Of a stretch of DNA of 64,000 nt, positions 47,230 to 56,679 are shown one piece after another. The notes under the pieces were generated by a model. That model had not been told where the DNA came from and searched no databases. It worked only from the letters and a program-made list of their open reading frames with translations. The translations under genes were made by a program, and so were the position numbers. The stretch comes from Sulfurivermis sp040755915 (lineage in GTDB: Bacteria; Pseudomonadota; Gammaproteobacteria; Thiohalomonadales; Thiohalomonadaceae): NCBI GenBank assembly GCA_040755915.1, contig JBFLWM010000026.1:62001-126000 (forward strand). The letters run 5' to 3'. Position 1 is the stretch's first letter; every line of letters starts with the position of its first letter.

Positions 47230-49803
47230 CTACTCCTCGCCATCCTCTGCAGCCACCTCGTCAGAATCGCTCTCTTCCTCACTGCTTTCGGCGATGCGCT
47301 CCAGCGCCACCAGCTTCTCGCCTTCACCCAGGCGAATCAGCGTCACGCCCTGGGTGTTGCGGCCCAGCACCGACACCTCGGCGACACGGGTACGCACCAG
47401 GGTACCGCCATCGGTGACCAGCATGATTTCATCACTGTCATTGACCAGCACCGCACCGACCACGGCGCCGTTGCGCGCCGTCGTCTGGATGGAGATAACG
47501 CCCTGGCCGCCGCGGCCATGTACCGGATATTCGTCGATCGGCGTGCGCTTGCCGTAACCGTTCCCGGTGGCGGTGAGCACATCACCTTCGGCGGCGACGA
47601 TGAGCGACACCACCTTCTGACCATCCTGCAGGCGGACACCGCGCACGCCACGCGCCACGCGGCCCATGGAACGCACGTCGGATTCGTTGAAACGAATCAC
47701 CTTGCCGGCATCGGTGAACAGCAGGATGTCGCGCGTACCATCGGTAAGGTCCACCCCTACCAGCTGGTCATCATCCACCAGATCCACGGCAATGATGCCG
47801 TTGCTGCGGATGTTGGCGTAATCGGTCAGCGGCGTCTTCTTCACCGTGCCTCCGGCGGTGGCCATGAAGATGTACTGGCCGCCCTCGAATTCGCGGATCG
47901 GCAGAATCGCGTTGATGCGCTCACCCTCTTCCAGCGGCAGCACATTGATGATCGGCTTGCCACGCGCACCGTGACCGGCCTGCGGCAGCTCGTACACCTT
48001 CTTGGCGTAGACGCGGCCACGGCTGGAGAAGCACAGGATGGTATCGTGGGTATTGGCGATGAACAGCTTGTCGATGAAGTCCTCTTCCTTCACCGAGGCT
48101 GCGGCACGGCCGCGGCCACCGCGGCGCTGGGCACGATAGTCGGCCACCGGCTGTGCCTTGACATAGCCTTCGTGGGACAGCGTCACCACCACGTCTTCCT
48201 CACTGATGAGGTCTTCCAGCGACAGGTCTTCCTGACTGGCGCGGATCTCGGTACGGCGCTTGTCGGCGTACTGATCGCGCACCTGCACCAGCTCCTCGCG
48301 GATCACCTCCATCAGGCGGTTGGGATCGCGCAGGATGTGCAGCAGGCCCTCGATGGTTTCCAGCAGGGCACGGTACTCCTCGATGATCTTGTCCTGTTCC
48401 AGGCCGGTGAGGCGGTGCAGACGCAGGTCGAGGATGGCCTGGGCCTGGGCCTCGGACAGGCGGTAGCCGCCCTCCACCAGGCCGAACTCCTTCGCCAGAC
48501 CATCCGGGCGCGAGGCCTCGGCACCGGCACGGGCCAGCATGTCGGTAACCACCCCCGGCGCCCACACCTGGGCAAGCAGGCCGGCCTTGGCCTCGGCCGG
48601 GTTGGGTGACTTCTTGATCAGCTCGATGATCGGGTCGATGTTGGCCAGGGCAACCGCCAGGCCTTCCAACACATGGGCACGCTCGCGTGCCTTGCGCAGG
48701 TCGAAAATGGTGCGCCGTGTCACCACCTCGCGACGGTGGCGCACGAAGGCCTCCAGCATCTGCTTGAGATTGAGCAGACGCGGCTGGCCATCGAGCAGGG
48801 CCACCATGTTGATGCCGAACACGCTCTGCATGGCGGTGTGCTGGTACAGATTATTGAGCAACACGTCAGGGCTCTCGCCACGCTTCAGCTCGATGACCAT
48901 GCGCATGCCGTCCTTATCGGACTCGTCGCGCAGCTCGGAGATGCCCTCGATCTTCTTTTCCTTGACCAGCTCGGCGATCTTCTCCAGCAGGCGGGCCTTG
49001 TTGACCTGATAGGGCAGCTCGGTCACCACGATGCGCAGGCGGCCGTTGTCCATTTCCTCGATCTCGGTACGGGCGCGCACATAGATGCGGCCGCGGCCGG
49101 TGTGGTAGGCCTCATGGATGCCGCGCGCACCGTTGATGATGCCGGCGGTGGGGAAATCCGGACCCGGGATGTGCTGCATCAGGTCGCCGATGCTGGCGGT
49201 CGGATTGTCGATCAGGGCCAGGCAGCCGTTGATCACCTCGCTCAGGTTGTGCGGGGGAATGTTGGTCGCCATGCCGACGGCAATACCGGCGGAACCGTTG
49301 ACCAGCAGGTTGGGAAAGCGCGCCGGCAGGACGTCCGGCTCCAGCTCGGAACCGTCGTAGTTGGGCACAAAGTCGACGGTTTCCTTTTCGATGTCGGCCA
49401 GCAGTTCGTGGGCGATGCGCGCCATGCGCACCTCGGTGTAACGCATGGCGGCGGCGGAGTCGCCGTCCACCGAACCGAAGTTGCCCTGGCCGTCCACCAG
49501 CATGTAGCGCAGCGAGAAGGGCTGGGCCATGCGCACGATGGTGTCGTACACGGCGGAGTCGCCGTGCGGGTGGTATTTACCGATGACGTCACCGACCACG
49601 CGGGCCGACTTCTTGTAGGGCTTGTTCCAGTCGTTGCCCAGCTCGCGCATGGCGTGCAGCACGCGGCGGTGCACCGGCTTGAGGCCGTCGCGCACATCGG
49701 GCAGCGCACGGCCGACGATCACGCTCATGGCGTAATCGAGATAGGACTGCTTCATCTCCTCCTCGATGTTGACCGGGAGGACTTCTTTTGCGAATTCAGC
49801 CAT
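47230..49803 (-). CDS. gyrA: DNA gyrase subunit A
   Basis: 857 residues. The catalytic tyrosine lies in AAMRYTEVRM; the quinolone region HPHGDSAVYDTIVRM has Ser and Asp at the positions equal to E. coli 83 and 87, the usual sensitive residues. The GyrA box is in QRRGGRGR, then a beta-pinwheel and an acidic tail. Acts with GyrB on supercoiling. It heads the leftward block. Confidence 0.97.
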   Translation of the reverse strand: MAEFAKEVLPVNIEEEMKQSYLDYAMSVIVGRALPDVRDGLKPVHRRVLHAMRELGNDWNKPYKKSARVVGDVIGKYHPHGDSAVYDTIVRMAQPFSLRYMLVDGQGNFGSVDGDSAAAMRYTEVRMARIAHELLADIEKETVDFVPNYDGSELEPDVLPARFPNLLVNGSAGIAVGMATNIPPHNLSEVINGCLALIDNPTASIGDLMQHIPGPDFPTAGIINGARGIHEAYHTGRGRIYVRARTEIEEMDNGRLRIVVTELPYQVNKARLLEKIAELVKEKKIEGISELRDESDKDGMRMVIELKRGESPDVLLNNLYQHTAMQSVFGINMVALLDGQPRLLNLKQMLEAFVRHRREVVTRRTIFDLRKARERAHVLEGLAVALANIDPIIELIKKSPNPAEAKAGLLAQVWAPGVVTDMLARAGAEASRPDGLAKEFGLVEGGYRLSEAQAQAILDLRLHRLTGLEQDKIIEEYRALLETIEGLLHILRDPNRLMEVIREELVQVRDQYADKRRTEIRASQEDLSLEDLISEEDVVVTLSHEGYVKAQPVADYRAQRRGGRGRAAASVKEEDFIDKLFIANTHDTILCFSSRGRVYAKKVYELPQAGHGARGKPIINVLPLEEGERINAILPIREFEGGQYIFMATAGGTVKKTPLTDYANIRSNGIIAVDLVDDDQLVGVDLTDGTRDILLFTDAGKVIRFNESDVRSMGRVARGVRGVRLQDGQKVVSLIVAAEGDVLTATGNGYGKRTPIDEYPVHGRGGQGVISIQTTARNGAVVGAVLVNDSDEIMLVTDGGTLVRTRVAEVSVLGRNTQGVTLIRLGEGEKLVALERIAESSEEESDSDEVAAEDGEE

Positions 49804-49951
49804 CGGGAAATCGTGTCCTTTCTACCCCAGGGCGCCGGGGGCAACGGGGAGCTGCGGAATAGTGGTGCAAGTCACTGATTACAAAGGATTGGCCGCAAGC
49901 ACGACCGCCCCTCGTCCACCATCCCGCCCCAGGCGCGGATTAAACGGCCGA

Positions 49952-49960
49952 ATCATACCA
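49952..49960 (-). promoter_or_regulatory. Extended -10 promoter candidate for gyrA
   Basis: On the minus strand TGGTATGAT, an extended -10 (TG-n-TATGAT), lies about 150 bases before the gyrA start. A TTGGGG further upstream is at poor spacing, consistent with an extended -10 promoter. The gap between gyrA and mtnA (235 bases) holds nothing else that I can identify. Confidence 0.45.
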
Positions 49961-50038
49961 TAGCCTCCCCCAGCCCGGTGCCCCAAAACACGCTCACGAC
50001 CCTTTTGCGGGCCGCTGGAGGGGGATGACCAGGCCGGA

Positions 50039-51100
50039 TCAGGCGTTTTTCATCATGGCCGCCATCTTTTCCGGCGTCGGATTGAGCACCACCCCACGCT
50101 CGGTGACGATGGCGTCGATGAGGGCCGCCGGGGTGACGTCAAAGGCCGGGTTCCAGCCTTCCGCCCCCTCGGCCGCCACCCGCTGCCCGCCCAGGGCCAG
50201 CACCTCATCGGGGGAGCGGTTTTCGATGGGAATCAGGGTGCCGTTGGCCAGGGACATGTCGACCGTGGAGGTGGGCGCCACCACCATGAACTTCACGCCG
50301 TGGTAACGGGCATTCACCGCGGCGCTGTAGGTGCCGATCTTGTTGGCCACATCGCCGTTGGCGGCGATGCGGTCGGAGCCGACGATCACCCACTTCACCT
50401 GCCCCTGTTTCATCAGGTGGGCCGCGGCACCGTCGGCCAGCAGGGTCACCGGGATATGGTCCTGTACCAGTTCCCAGGCGGTGAGGCGCGCCCCCTGCAG
50501 CCAGGGGCGGGTCTCGTCGGCATAGACCCGGGCGATGCGGCCGGCGGCATAGGCGCTGCGGATCACGCCCAGAGCGGTGCCGTAACCGCCGGTGGCCAGG
50601 GAACCGGTATTGCAGTGGGTCAGCACCGCCCCGCCCTCACCCTCGATCAGCGCCGCGCCCAGCTCACCCATGCGGTAGTTGGCGGCGATATCCTCGTCAT
50701 GGATGGCGCGGGCCTCGGCCAGCAGGGCGGCCTCCGGATCGCCTGCGTCGAGGCCGGCAATCAGCCGCTCCATGCGCTCCAGGGCCCAGAACAGGTTCAC
50801 CGCCGTGGGGCGGGCGGCCGCCAGGCGGGCAAGGTCCTCCTTGATATGGTCACGCCAGGCGGCACCGGCGCTGCGATAGCGCTGGCGGCCGGCCAATACC
50901 ACGCCATAGGCGGCGGTGACGCCGATGGCCGGGGCACCGCGCACCACCATGTCACGGATGGCCTGTGCCACGGCGGCCGGCTCCTCGTAGGAGAGATAGA
51001 CATGCCGGTGCGGCAGGATGCGCTGATCCAGCAGCTGCAGCCGGTCATCCTGCCAAAGGACCGCGCGGATGGTGTCGTGTATCGTGCTCATAGGGCTCAT
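50039..51100 (-). CDS. mtnA: Methylthioribose-1-phosphate isomerase
   Basis: 353 residues. Conserved segments RGAPAIGVTAAYG, THCNTGSLATGGYGTALG (catalytic Cys) and GSDRIAANGDVANKIGTY are intact. Methionine salvage: MTR-1-P to methylthioribulose-1-P. It sits next to gyrA as in Pseudomonas, transcribed with it. Confidence 0.95.
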   Translation of the reverse strand: MSPMSTIHDTIRAVLWQDDRLQLLDQRILPHRHVYLSYEEPAAVAQAIRDMVVRGAPAIGVTAAYGVVLAGRQRYRSAGAAWRDHIKEDLARLAAARPTAVNLFWALERMERLIAGLDAGDPEAALLAEARAIHDEDIAANYRMGELGAALIEGEGGAVLTHCNTGSLATGGYGTALGVIRSAYAAGRIARVYADETRPWLQGARLTAWELVQDHIPVTLLADGAAAHLMKQGQVKWVIVGSDRIAANGDVANKIGTYSAAVNARYHGVKFMVVAPTSTVDMSLANGTLIPIENRSPDEVLALGGQRVAAEGAEGWNPAFDVTPAALIDAIVTERGVVLNPTPEKMAAMMKNA

Positions 51101-51151
51101 CGCTCGCCGGGAGGAAAGCGCCCGATCCTACCCGATTTCCTCACCACATGC

Positions 51152-51218
51152 CTGTCACAAAACCTTCAGCGCTTCGTAACAAAACAGTCAGCCCGGCGTA
51201 ACACGGGCTGGGGATACT
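51152..51218 (+). promoter_or_regulatory. Pho-box-like tandem repeats and -10 upstream of the porin
   Basis: Seven-base units CTGTCAC (51152), CCTTCAG (51163), TCGTAAC (51174), CAGTCAG (51185) and GCGTAAC (51196) start exactly 11 bases apart, two of them followed by AAAA. This is the layout of PhoB sites (CTGTMAT plus 4 bases). Ten bases past the last unit is GATACT (51213-51218), the spacing seen in Pho promoters that lack a -35. A CAGCCCG/CGGGCTG inverted repeat (51189-51210) overlaps. Confidence 0.6.
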
Positions 51219-51267
51219 GCGCCCGCTTTTTAGCGCTAATCAGTTCCTCAACCTTGGGAGATACGCA

Positions 51268-52257
51268 ATGCTGAAGTCTGTAAAACACACCCTCGTCGCC
51301 ACTGCGGTGGCTGCCGCCCTGGGCGTTGCCGGCAACGCCGCCGCCGAGACCACCGTGTACGGCAAGATTCACATCTCTGCCGGATCCATTTCGCAGGATG
51401 TCGCCGGTGTGGAGAACAGCTCCACCGCCACCACCAGCCACGCCTCCCGCATCGGCTTCAAGGCCGACAAGAAGCTGGAAAACGGCATGACCGTGGTCGG
51501 TCAGGTGGAATACGAGATCGATACCGTGGGTGATGCCAACGACAACAACGACTCCAATTTCATCAAGTCCCGCAACACCTATGCCGGCCTGAAGGGCAAC
51601 TTCGGCGAAGTGCGCGTCGGCATTCACGACACCCCGCACAAGATGTCCACCGCCAAGCTGGATCCGCTGTCCGACACCTACGCCGACTACAACAATGTCG
51701 TCCTCACCGACACCCGCGCGTCCAACGTGCTGGCCTACCTGAACAAGTTCGGCGACGTGACCGTGGCCGTGGCCCATGCCGGCGGCGACGATGCGGTGAC
51801 CGCAGAGAACCTGGGCAGCGCCACCTCCGCCATGATCGCCTATGAATCCGGCCCGCTGTTCCTGTCCGCCGCCATCGAGAACTTCGACGACGTGGCCGCC
51901 GGTGACTACGAGAGCTCCACCAAGCTGGGCGTGGGCTACACCTTCGGCGACGTCAAGCTGGGCCTGGTCTACGACAACGAAGAGATCAAGGACGGCAACG
52001 ACGATACCGCCATGTACGCCAGCCTGCAGTGGAAGGTCTCCGGCGAAGGCACCGTCAAGGCCGCCTACGGCGAAATGGACATCGATGCCCTCAACGATGA
52101 CCCGACCTTCTATGCCGTGGCCTATGACCACAAGCTGGACAAGGACGCCAGCGTCTACGTGCTGTACGCCAACGGTTCCGACGGCGGTCTGGCCAACAAG
52201 GGCAAGCTGGCCGGCGATGGCACCGCCACCGTAGTCGGCATGGAGTTCAAGTTCTAA
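51268..52257 (+). CDS. Outer-membrane porin (Gram-negative porin family)
   Basis: 329 residues. A signal peptide of about 26 residues (VAAALGVAGNAAA) is followed by TTVYGKIHISAG, the usual start of 16-strand general porins, alternating beta strands, and a terminal aromatic residue (VVGMEFKF) needed for outer-membrane insertion. GGGAG site before ATG 51268. The promoter suggests induction under phosphate limitation; substrate selectivity is not clear from sequence. Confidence 0.9.
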   Translation: MLKSVKHTLVATAVAAALGVAGNAAAETTVYGKIHISAGSISQDVAGVENSSTATTSHASRIGFKADKKLENGMTVVGQVEYEIDTVGDANDNNDSNFIKSRNTYAGLKGNFGEVRVGIHDTPHKMSTAKLDPLSDTYADYNNVVLTDTRASNVLAYLNKFGDVTVAVAHAGGDDAVTAENLGSATSAMIAYESGPLFLSAAIENFDDVAAGDYESSTKLGVGYTFGDVKLGLVYDNEEIKDGNDDTAMYASLQWKVSGEGTVKAAYGEMDIDALNDDPTFYAVAYDHKLDKDASVYVLYANGSDGGLANKGKLAGDGTATVVGMEFKF

Positions 52258-52301
52258 GGACGCCTTACCGGCAGGGACGCCACTCTCCTGGATGACATTT
52301 C

Positions 52302-52331
52302 GGGGGCGCAGCCACGCGCCCCCTTTCTTTT
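52302..52331 (+). terminator. Intrinsic terminator of the porin gene
   Basis: GGGGGCGC (52302-52309) and GCGCCCCC (52316-52323) with a 6-base loop followed by TTTCTTTT. Confidence 0.9.
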
Positions 52332-52338
52332 GGGCAAC

Positions 52339-52367
52339 TTGTAAGCCCCAGGCCCGCCCTGTATCTT
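52339..52367 (+). promoter_or_regulatory. Promoter of mtaD, close to its start codon
   Basis: TTGTAA (52339-52344), a 17-base spacer, TATCTT (52362-52367). The predicted transcription start (about 52374) coincides with the mtaD ATG, and no ribosome site precedes it, suggesting a leaderless message. Confidence 0.55.
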
Positions 52368-52373
52368 TCGCGC

Positions 52374-53708
52374 ATGCAAAGCGTCGATACCCTCCTCCAC
52401 GCCCGCTGGGTCATCCCCGTCGAACCGGATCAGGTGGTACTGGAAAACCACAGCCTCGCCATCGGCGATGGCCGCATCCTCGACCTGCTGCCCAGCCCTG
52501 AGGCACGGCGCCGCTACCGGGCCGAAACCGAGCTGGAACTGCCCGGCCACGCCCTGATCCCCGGCCTCATCAACGCCCATACCCACGCCGCCATGAGCCT
52601 GATGCGCGGACTGGCCGACGACCTGCCCCTGATGGACTGGCTCAACCACCATATCTGGCCGGCGGAGGCGCGCTGGGTGGGTGAGGAATTCGTCCACGAC
52701 GGCACCCAGCTGGCCATGGCGGAAATGCTGCGCGGCGGCACCACCTGCTTCCACGATATGTACTTCTTCCCCGACGCCGTGGCCCGTGCCGCCAGCCATG
52801 CCGGGATGCGCGCCGTGGTGGGCATGATCGTCATCGACTTCCCCACCGCCTGGGCGCAGAACGCCGACGAATACCTGCACAAGGGCATCAAGGTCCACGA
52901 CCAGCTCCACGGCGATCCCCTGATCAGCACCGCCTTCGCCCCGCACGCCCCGTATACCGTGTCGGACGAGCCGCTGCAGAAGGTCGCCATGTACGCCGAA
53001 GAAATGGACGTGCCCGTCCACATGCACGTACACGAAACCGCCCACGAGGTGGAACAGGCGGTGGCCGCACGCGGCCAGCGTCCGCTGCGGCGCCTGGCAG
53101 ACCTGGGCCTGCTGTCGCCGCGCCTGCTCGCCGTGCACATGACCCAGCTCGATGCCGACGACATCGACGCGGTGGCCGCCGCCGGCGCCCACGTGGTGCA
53201 CTGCCCCGAATCCAATCTGAAACTGGCCAGCGGCTTCTGTCCGGTGGACGGACTGCTCAAGGCCGGCGTCAATGTCGCCCTCGGCACCGACGGCGCCGCC
53301 AGCAACAACGATCTCGACATGTTCGGCGAGATGCGCACCGCCGCCCTGCTCGCCAAGGGCGTCGCCGGCGATGCCAGCGCCGTACCGGCCGCCCAGGCCC
53401 TGCGCATGGCGACACTCAACGGCGCGCGGGCGCTCGGCCTCGATCAGGTCACCGGTTCGTTGCAGGTGGGCAAGGCCGCCGACATCGTGGCCGTGCGGCT
53501 GGACGACATCGAGACTCGCCCCCTGTACCATCCCATTTCCCAGCTGGTGTACGCCACCGGCCGCGACAAGGTCAGTGACGTGTGGGTGGCCGGCCGCCAC
53601 CTGCTCAAGGAACGCCGCCTCACCACCCTGGACGAGGCGCACCTGCTGGCGCGGGCCGAAGAGTGGCGTAACAGAATCCAGCGCAGCGACGAAGAGGAAG
53701 CACACTGA
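52374..53708 (+). CDS. mtaD: 5'-methylthioadenosine / S-adenosylhomocysteine deaminase
   Basis: 444 residues of the amidohydrolase superfamily. Metal ligands are in INAHTHAAMS, HVHETAHEV and GTDGAASNND. It deaminates methylthioadenosine or SAH. Its place next to mtnA (methionine salvage) fits, though on the other strand and after the porin. It runs into ubiG with a 2-base gap. Confidence 0.92.
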   Translation: MQSVDTLLHARWVIPVEPDQVVLENHSLAIGDGRILDLLPSPEARRRYRAETELELPGHALIPGLINAHTHAAMSLMRGLADDLPLMDWLNHHIWPAEARWVGEEFVHDGTQLAMAEMLRGGTTCFHDMYFFPDAVARAASHAGMRAVVGMIVIDFPTAWAQNADEYLHKGIKVHDQLHGDPLISTAFAPHAPYTVSDEPLQKVAMYAEEMDVPVHMHVHETAHEVEQAVAARGQRPLRRLADLGLLSPRLLAVHMTQLDADDIDAVAAAGAHVVHCPESNLKLASGFCPVDGLLKAGVNVALGTDGAASNNDLDMFGEMRTAALLAKGVAGDASAVPAAQALRMATLNGARALGLDQVTGSLQVGKAADIVAVRLDDIETRPLYHPISQLVYATGRDKVSDVWVAGRHLLKERRLTTLDEAHLLARAEEWRNRIQRSDEEEAH

Positions 53709-53710
53709 TC

Positions 53711-54418
53711 ATGGGTACGCACAGCCATAACGTGGATCACGCCGAGATTGGCAAGTTCGAGGCCCTCGCCTCGCGCTGGTGGGATCCGGACAGTGAATTC
53801 AAGCCGTTGCACGACATCAATCCGCTGCGCCTGGACTACATCGATCAACGCGCCGGCCTCGCCGGCAAGACCGTGCTCGACGTCGGCTGCGGCGGCGGCA
53901 TCCTGGCGGAGAGCATGGCCGCGCGCGGTGCCAAAGTGATCGGCATCGACATGGGCGAGGCGCCGCTGGAAGTGGCGCAACTGCACAAGCTGGAATCCGG
54001 CGTCGAGGTGGAGTACCGCCGCACCACCGCCGAGCAGCTGGCGACGGAACTGCCCGGCCACTTCGACGTGGTCACCTGCATGGAAATGCTGGAGCACGTG
54101 CCTGACCCGACCTCGGTGATCGCCGCCTGTGCCCGGCTGGTCAAGCCGGGCGGCCAGGTGTTCTTCTCCACCATCAACCGCAATCCCAAGGCCTATCTGT
54201 TCGCCGTCATCGGTGCCGAATACGTCCTGCGCCTGCTGCCCAAGGGCACCCACGATTTCGCCAAATTCATCCGCCCCTCGGAGCTGGAGGGCGGCATCCG
54301 CCAGGCGGGCCTGCAGCTGAAGGAGCTCACCGGCATGAGCTACAACCCCTTCACCCGCAGCTACTCGCTGGGACGCGATCTGGACGTGAATTATCTGGCG
54401 TACTGTGTGAACGAATAG
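53711..54418 (+). CDS. ubiG: Ubiquinone biosynthesis O-methyltransferase
   Basis: 235 residues. The SAM motif VLDVGCGGGILAESMA and the opening FEALASRWWDPDSEFKPLH are characteristic. It performs both O-methylations in ubiquinone synthesis. GAGGAAG ribosome site inside the end of mtaD. It sits between mtaD and the HAD phosphatase, as in Pseudomonas. Confidence 0.95.
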   Translation: MGTHSHNVDHAEIGKFEALASRWWDPDSEFKPLHDINPLRLDYIDQRAGLAGKTVLDVGCGGGILAESMAARGAKVIGIDMGEAPLEVAQLHKLESGVEVEYRRTTAEQLATELPGHFDVVTCMEMLEHVPDPTSVIAACARLVKPGGQVFFSTINRNPKAYLFAVIGAEYVLRLLPKGTHDFAKFIRPSELEGGIRQAGLQLKELTGMSYNPFTRSYSLGRDLDVNYLAYCVNE

Positions 54419-54471
54419 TTTCGGGTTACGACTGCCAAACCCGCACGGTCCGAAGCGCGAACTTCAAGCTG

Positions 54472-55131
54472 ATGGCAATGTCCCTGCGCACGATATTCTT
54501 CGATCTCGACGGCACCCTGGCCGACACCGCGCCGGACCTGGCCTATGCCCTCAACCAGACGCTGGAGCATGCCGGACGCGTGCCGCTGCCCTTCGACACC
54601 ATCCGTCCGGTGGTATCACACGGAGGCACCGCGCTGCTGCAGCTGGGTTTCGGCAACGACCTGCCACGGGATGAGTTCGACCATTTGCGTGATTTCTTCC
54701 TCGACATCTACCGCAACAACATCACCCGCGGCACGAGCCTGTTCCCCGGCATGGCGGCGCTGCTCGACGCCATCGAGGCGCGCGGCCTCAACTGGGGCGT
54801 GGTGACCAACAAGCCGGCCTGGCTCACCGACCCGCTGATGGCGGAGCTGGGACTGACCCGCCGTGCCGTCACCATCATCAGCGGCGATACCCTGCCCGAG
54901 CGCAAGCCGCACCCGGCCCCCATGCTGCGTGCCTGCCAGGAGGCAGGCAGTACCGCCGGTGAATGCCTGTATCTGGGCGATGCCGAGCGCGACATCGCCG
55001 CCGGCCGCAATGCCGGCATGCATACCGTGGTTGCCCTCTACGGCTATATCGGTGCTGGCGACGAACCCCGGGACTGGGGCGCCGACGGCATGATCGCGGC
55101 ACCGCAGGATTTGCTGCGCTGGTTATCCTGA
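54472..55131 (+). CDS. mupP: HAD phosphatase, MupP / Gph type
   Basis: 219 residues. HAD motif I is DLDGTLADTAPDL, motif III ERKPHP and motif IV LGDAERD. Sequence alone does not separate phosphoglycolate phosphatase (Gph) from N-acetylmuramate-6-phosphate phosphatase (MupP); its place directly after ubiG and near yciK matches mupP of Pseudomonas, which acts in cell-wall recycling. Start at ATG 54472, with ATG 54478 an alternative. Confidence 0.82.
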   Translation: MAMSLRTIFFDLDGTLADTAPDLAYALNQTLEHAGRVPLPFDTIRPVVSHGGTALLQLGFGNDLPRDEFDHLRDFFLDIYRNNITRGTSLFPGMAALLDAIEARGLNWGVVTNKPAWLTDPLMAELGLTRRAVTIISGDTLPERKPHPAPMLRACQEAGSTAGECLYLGDAERDIAAGRNAGMHTVVALYGYIGAGDEPRDWGADGMIAAPQDLLRWLS

Positions 55132-55196
55132 TGCGCCGTGGCTGACGGCGTTGCCGTTATACTAGGGACATCTATCCGACTGAAGGCAGCCCGGCC

Positions 55197-56471
55197 GTGC
55201 CCGATACCTTTCTGACTCTGCTGATCCTTGCCACCACCCTGGCGGCGGTGATCAGCGCCATCATCACCTTTCTTGCCCTCAACCCGCGCACCGTGCAACT
55301 GCGCGAGGAAAACGCCCGTCTGCAGGCCGAGCTGGATGCCGAACGCCGGGCGTCCATCGAAAAGGGTATCGCCCTGGAACAGGTACGCGAAAACCTGGCC
55401 GGCACCTTCAGTACCATGGCCAGCGAGGCGCTCAAGCACAACAGCGGCGAGTTCCTGCGCCTGGCGCAGGAAAACCTCAAGCAGTTCCACATCCAGGCCC
55501 AGGGCGAACTGGTGCAGCGGGAAAAGGCAGTGGAGAACCTGGTCAAACCGATCCGCGAGGCGCTGGAAAAGACCGAACGCCAGATCCAGGAAATGGAAAA
55601 GAGCCGCGCCGAGGCCTATGGCTCGCTGAGCAAGCACCTGGAATCCATGGCCGAGGCGCACCGCACGCTGCAGGGCGAAACACGCAATCTGGTACAGGCC
55701 CTGCGCCGTCCCGAGGTGCGCGGGCAATGGGGCGAAATGACTCTGAAGCGCCTGGCCGAACTGGCCGGCATGGTGGAACACTGCGATTTCTACGAACAGG
55801 AGCAGGTGCGCACCGAGGAAGGCAGCCTGCGTCCGGACATGATCGTGCGCATGCCCGACAGCCGCGACATCATCGTCGACGCCAAGACGCCGCTGGACGC
55901 CTACCTGTCCGCCATCGAGGCCGGCGATGACGAAACGCGCCGCCGGGAACTGGAACGCCACGCCCGCAAGGTGCGCGAGCGGGTGCGCGAACTGTCCGCC
56001 AAGGCCTACTGGCAGCAGTTTGCCAACTCACCGGAATTCGTCGTGCTGTTCATCCCGGGCGAGCAGTTCCTCTCCGTGGCGCTGGAGATGGATCGCAAGC
56101 TGCTGGAGGACGCGCTGGCCAACAAGGTGATCCTGGCCACCCCCACCAGCTTCGTTGCCCTGCTGCGCGCCGTGGCCTACGGCTGGCGCCAGCAGGCGCT
56201 GGCGGAGAACGCCGAACAGATCCGCAAGCTGGGCGAGGAGCTGTATGGCCGTGTCGCCACCTTTACCGAGCACCTCGCCCGCCTGGGCAAGAGCCTGGAG
56301 AGCAGCGTCAGCCATTTCAACAAGACCGTGGGCACCTTCGATGCCCGTGTGCTGCCCAGCGTGCGCCGCTTCACCGAGATGGGAATCAGCGCCAAGAAAG
56401 AACTGTCGGACGTTTCGCAGATCGAAGTGGCAGCCCGCGATGTGGCCGCCACGGAGGACGAAAAGGCCTAG
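55197..56471 (+). CDS. rmuC: DNA recombination protein RmuC
   Basis: 424 residues from GTG 55197. One N-terminal membrane anchor (about 5-28), a coiled coil (about 30-160) and the RmuC nuclease-like domain with RGQWGEMTLKRLAELAGM and IIVDAKTPLDAYL. The family limits inversions at short inverted repeats. A TATACT -10 element at 55158-55163 lies upstream, without a clear -35. Its stop overlaps that of the convergent small gene. Confidence 0.93.
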   Translation: MPDTFLTLLILATTLAAVISAIITFLALNPRTVQLREENARLQAELDAERRASIEKGIALEQVRENLAGTFSTMASEALKHNSGEFLRLAQENLKQFHIQAQGELVQREKAVENLVKPIREALEKTERQIQEMEKSRAEAYGSLSKHLESMAEAHRTLQGETRNLVQALRRPEVRGQWGEMTLKRLAELAGMVEHCDFYEQEQVRTEEGSLRPDMIVRMPDSRDIIVDAKTPLDAYLSAIEAGDDETRRRELERHARKVRERVRELSAKAYWQQFANSPEFVVLFIPGEQFLSVALEMDRKLLEDALANKVILATPTSFVALLRAVAYGWRQQALAENAEQIRKLGEELYGRVATFTEHLARLGKSLESSVSHFNKTVGTFDARVLPSVRRFTEMGISAKKELSDVSQIEVAARDVAATEDEKA

Positions 56472-56656
56472 TCGAGCTGCTTCTTCAACGCATCCTTGGA
56501 TTCGCGGTACAAATCCTTGGCCGTATCGGCAGCCTTCTCGCGCAGGCTCTTTTCCTCGAACGGATTGCTCAACAGGGGTTTGTCGCGTGCGATGTTGATG
56601 CCGAACCACACGCCGACCAGCAGCACGATAATGATCAGAAACAGCAGCTTCTTCAT
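56468..56656 (-). CDS. Small membrane-anchored protein of unknown function
   Basis: 62 residues. One N-terminal transmembrane span (LLFLIIIVLLVGVWFGINIA) and a charged helical tail (KAADTAKDLYRESKDALKKQ). Good GGGAGAG ribosome site. It overlaps the end of rmuC by 4 bases, and its start is only 23 bases from the divergent hpnC start. The family is not recognised. Confidence 0.7.
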   Translation of the reverse strand: MKKLLFLIIIVLLVGVWFGINIARDKPLLSNPFEEKSLREKAADTAKDLYRESKDALKKQLD

Positions 56657-56679
56657 GATGCCAACACTCTCCCGTAGTT

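Noticed and set aside
51189..51210. CAGCCCG/CGGGCTG inverted repeat as a terminator
   Set aside because: No T-run in either direction and no gene ends there; it overlaps the Pho-box units and may be incidental.
52254..53705. 483-codon open frame opposite mtaD
   Set aside because: Shadow of a gene with intact metal ligands.
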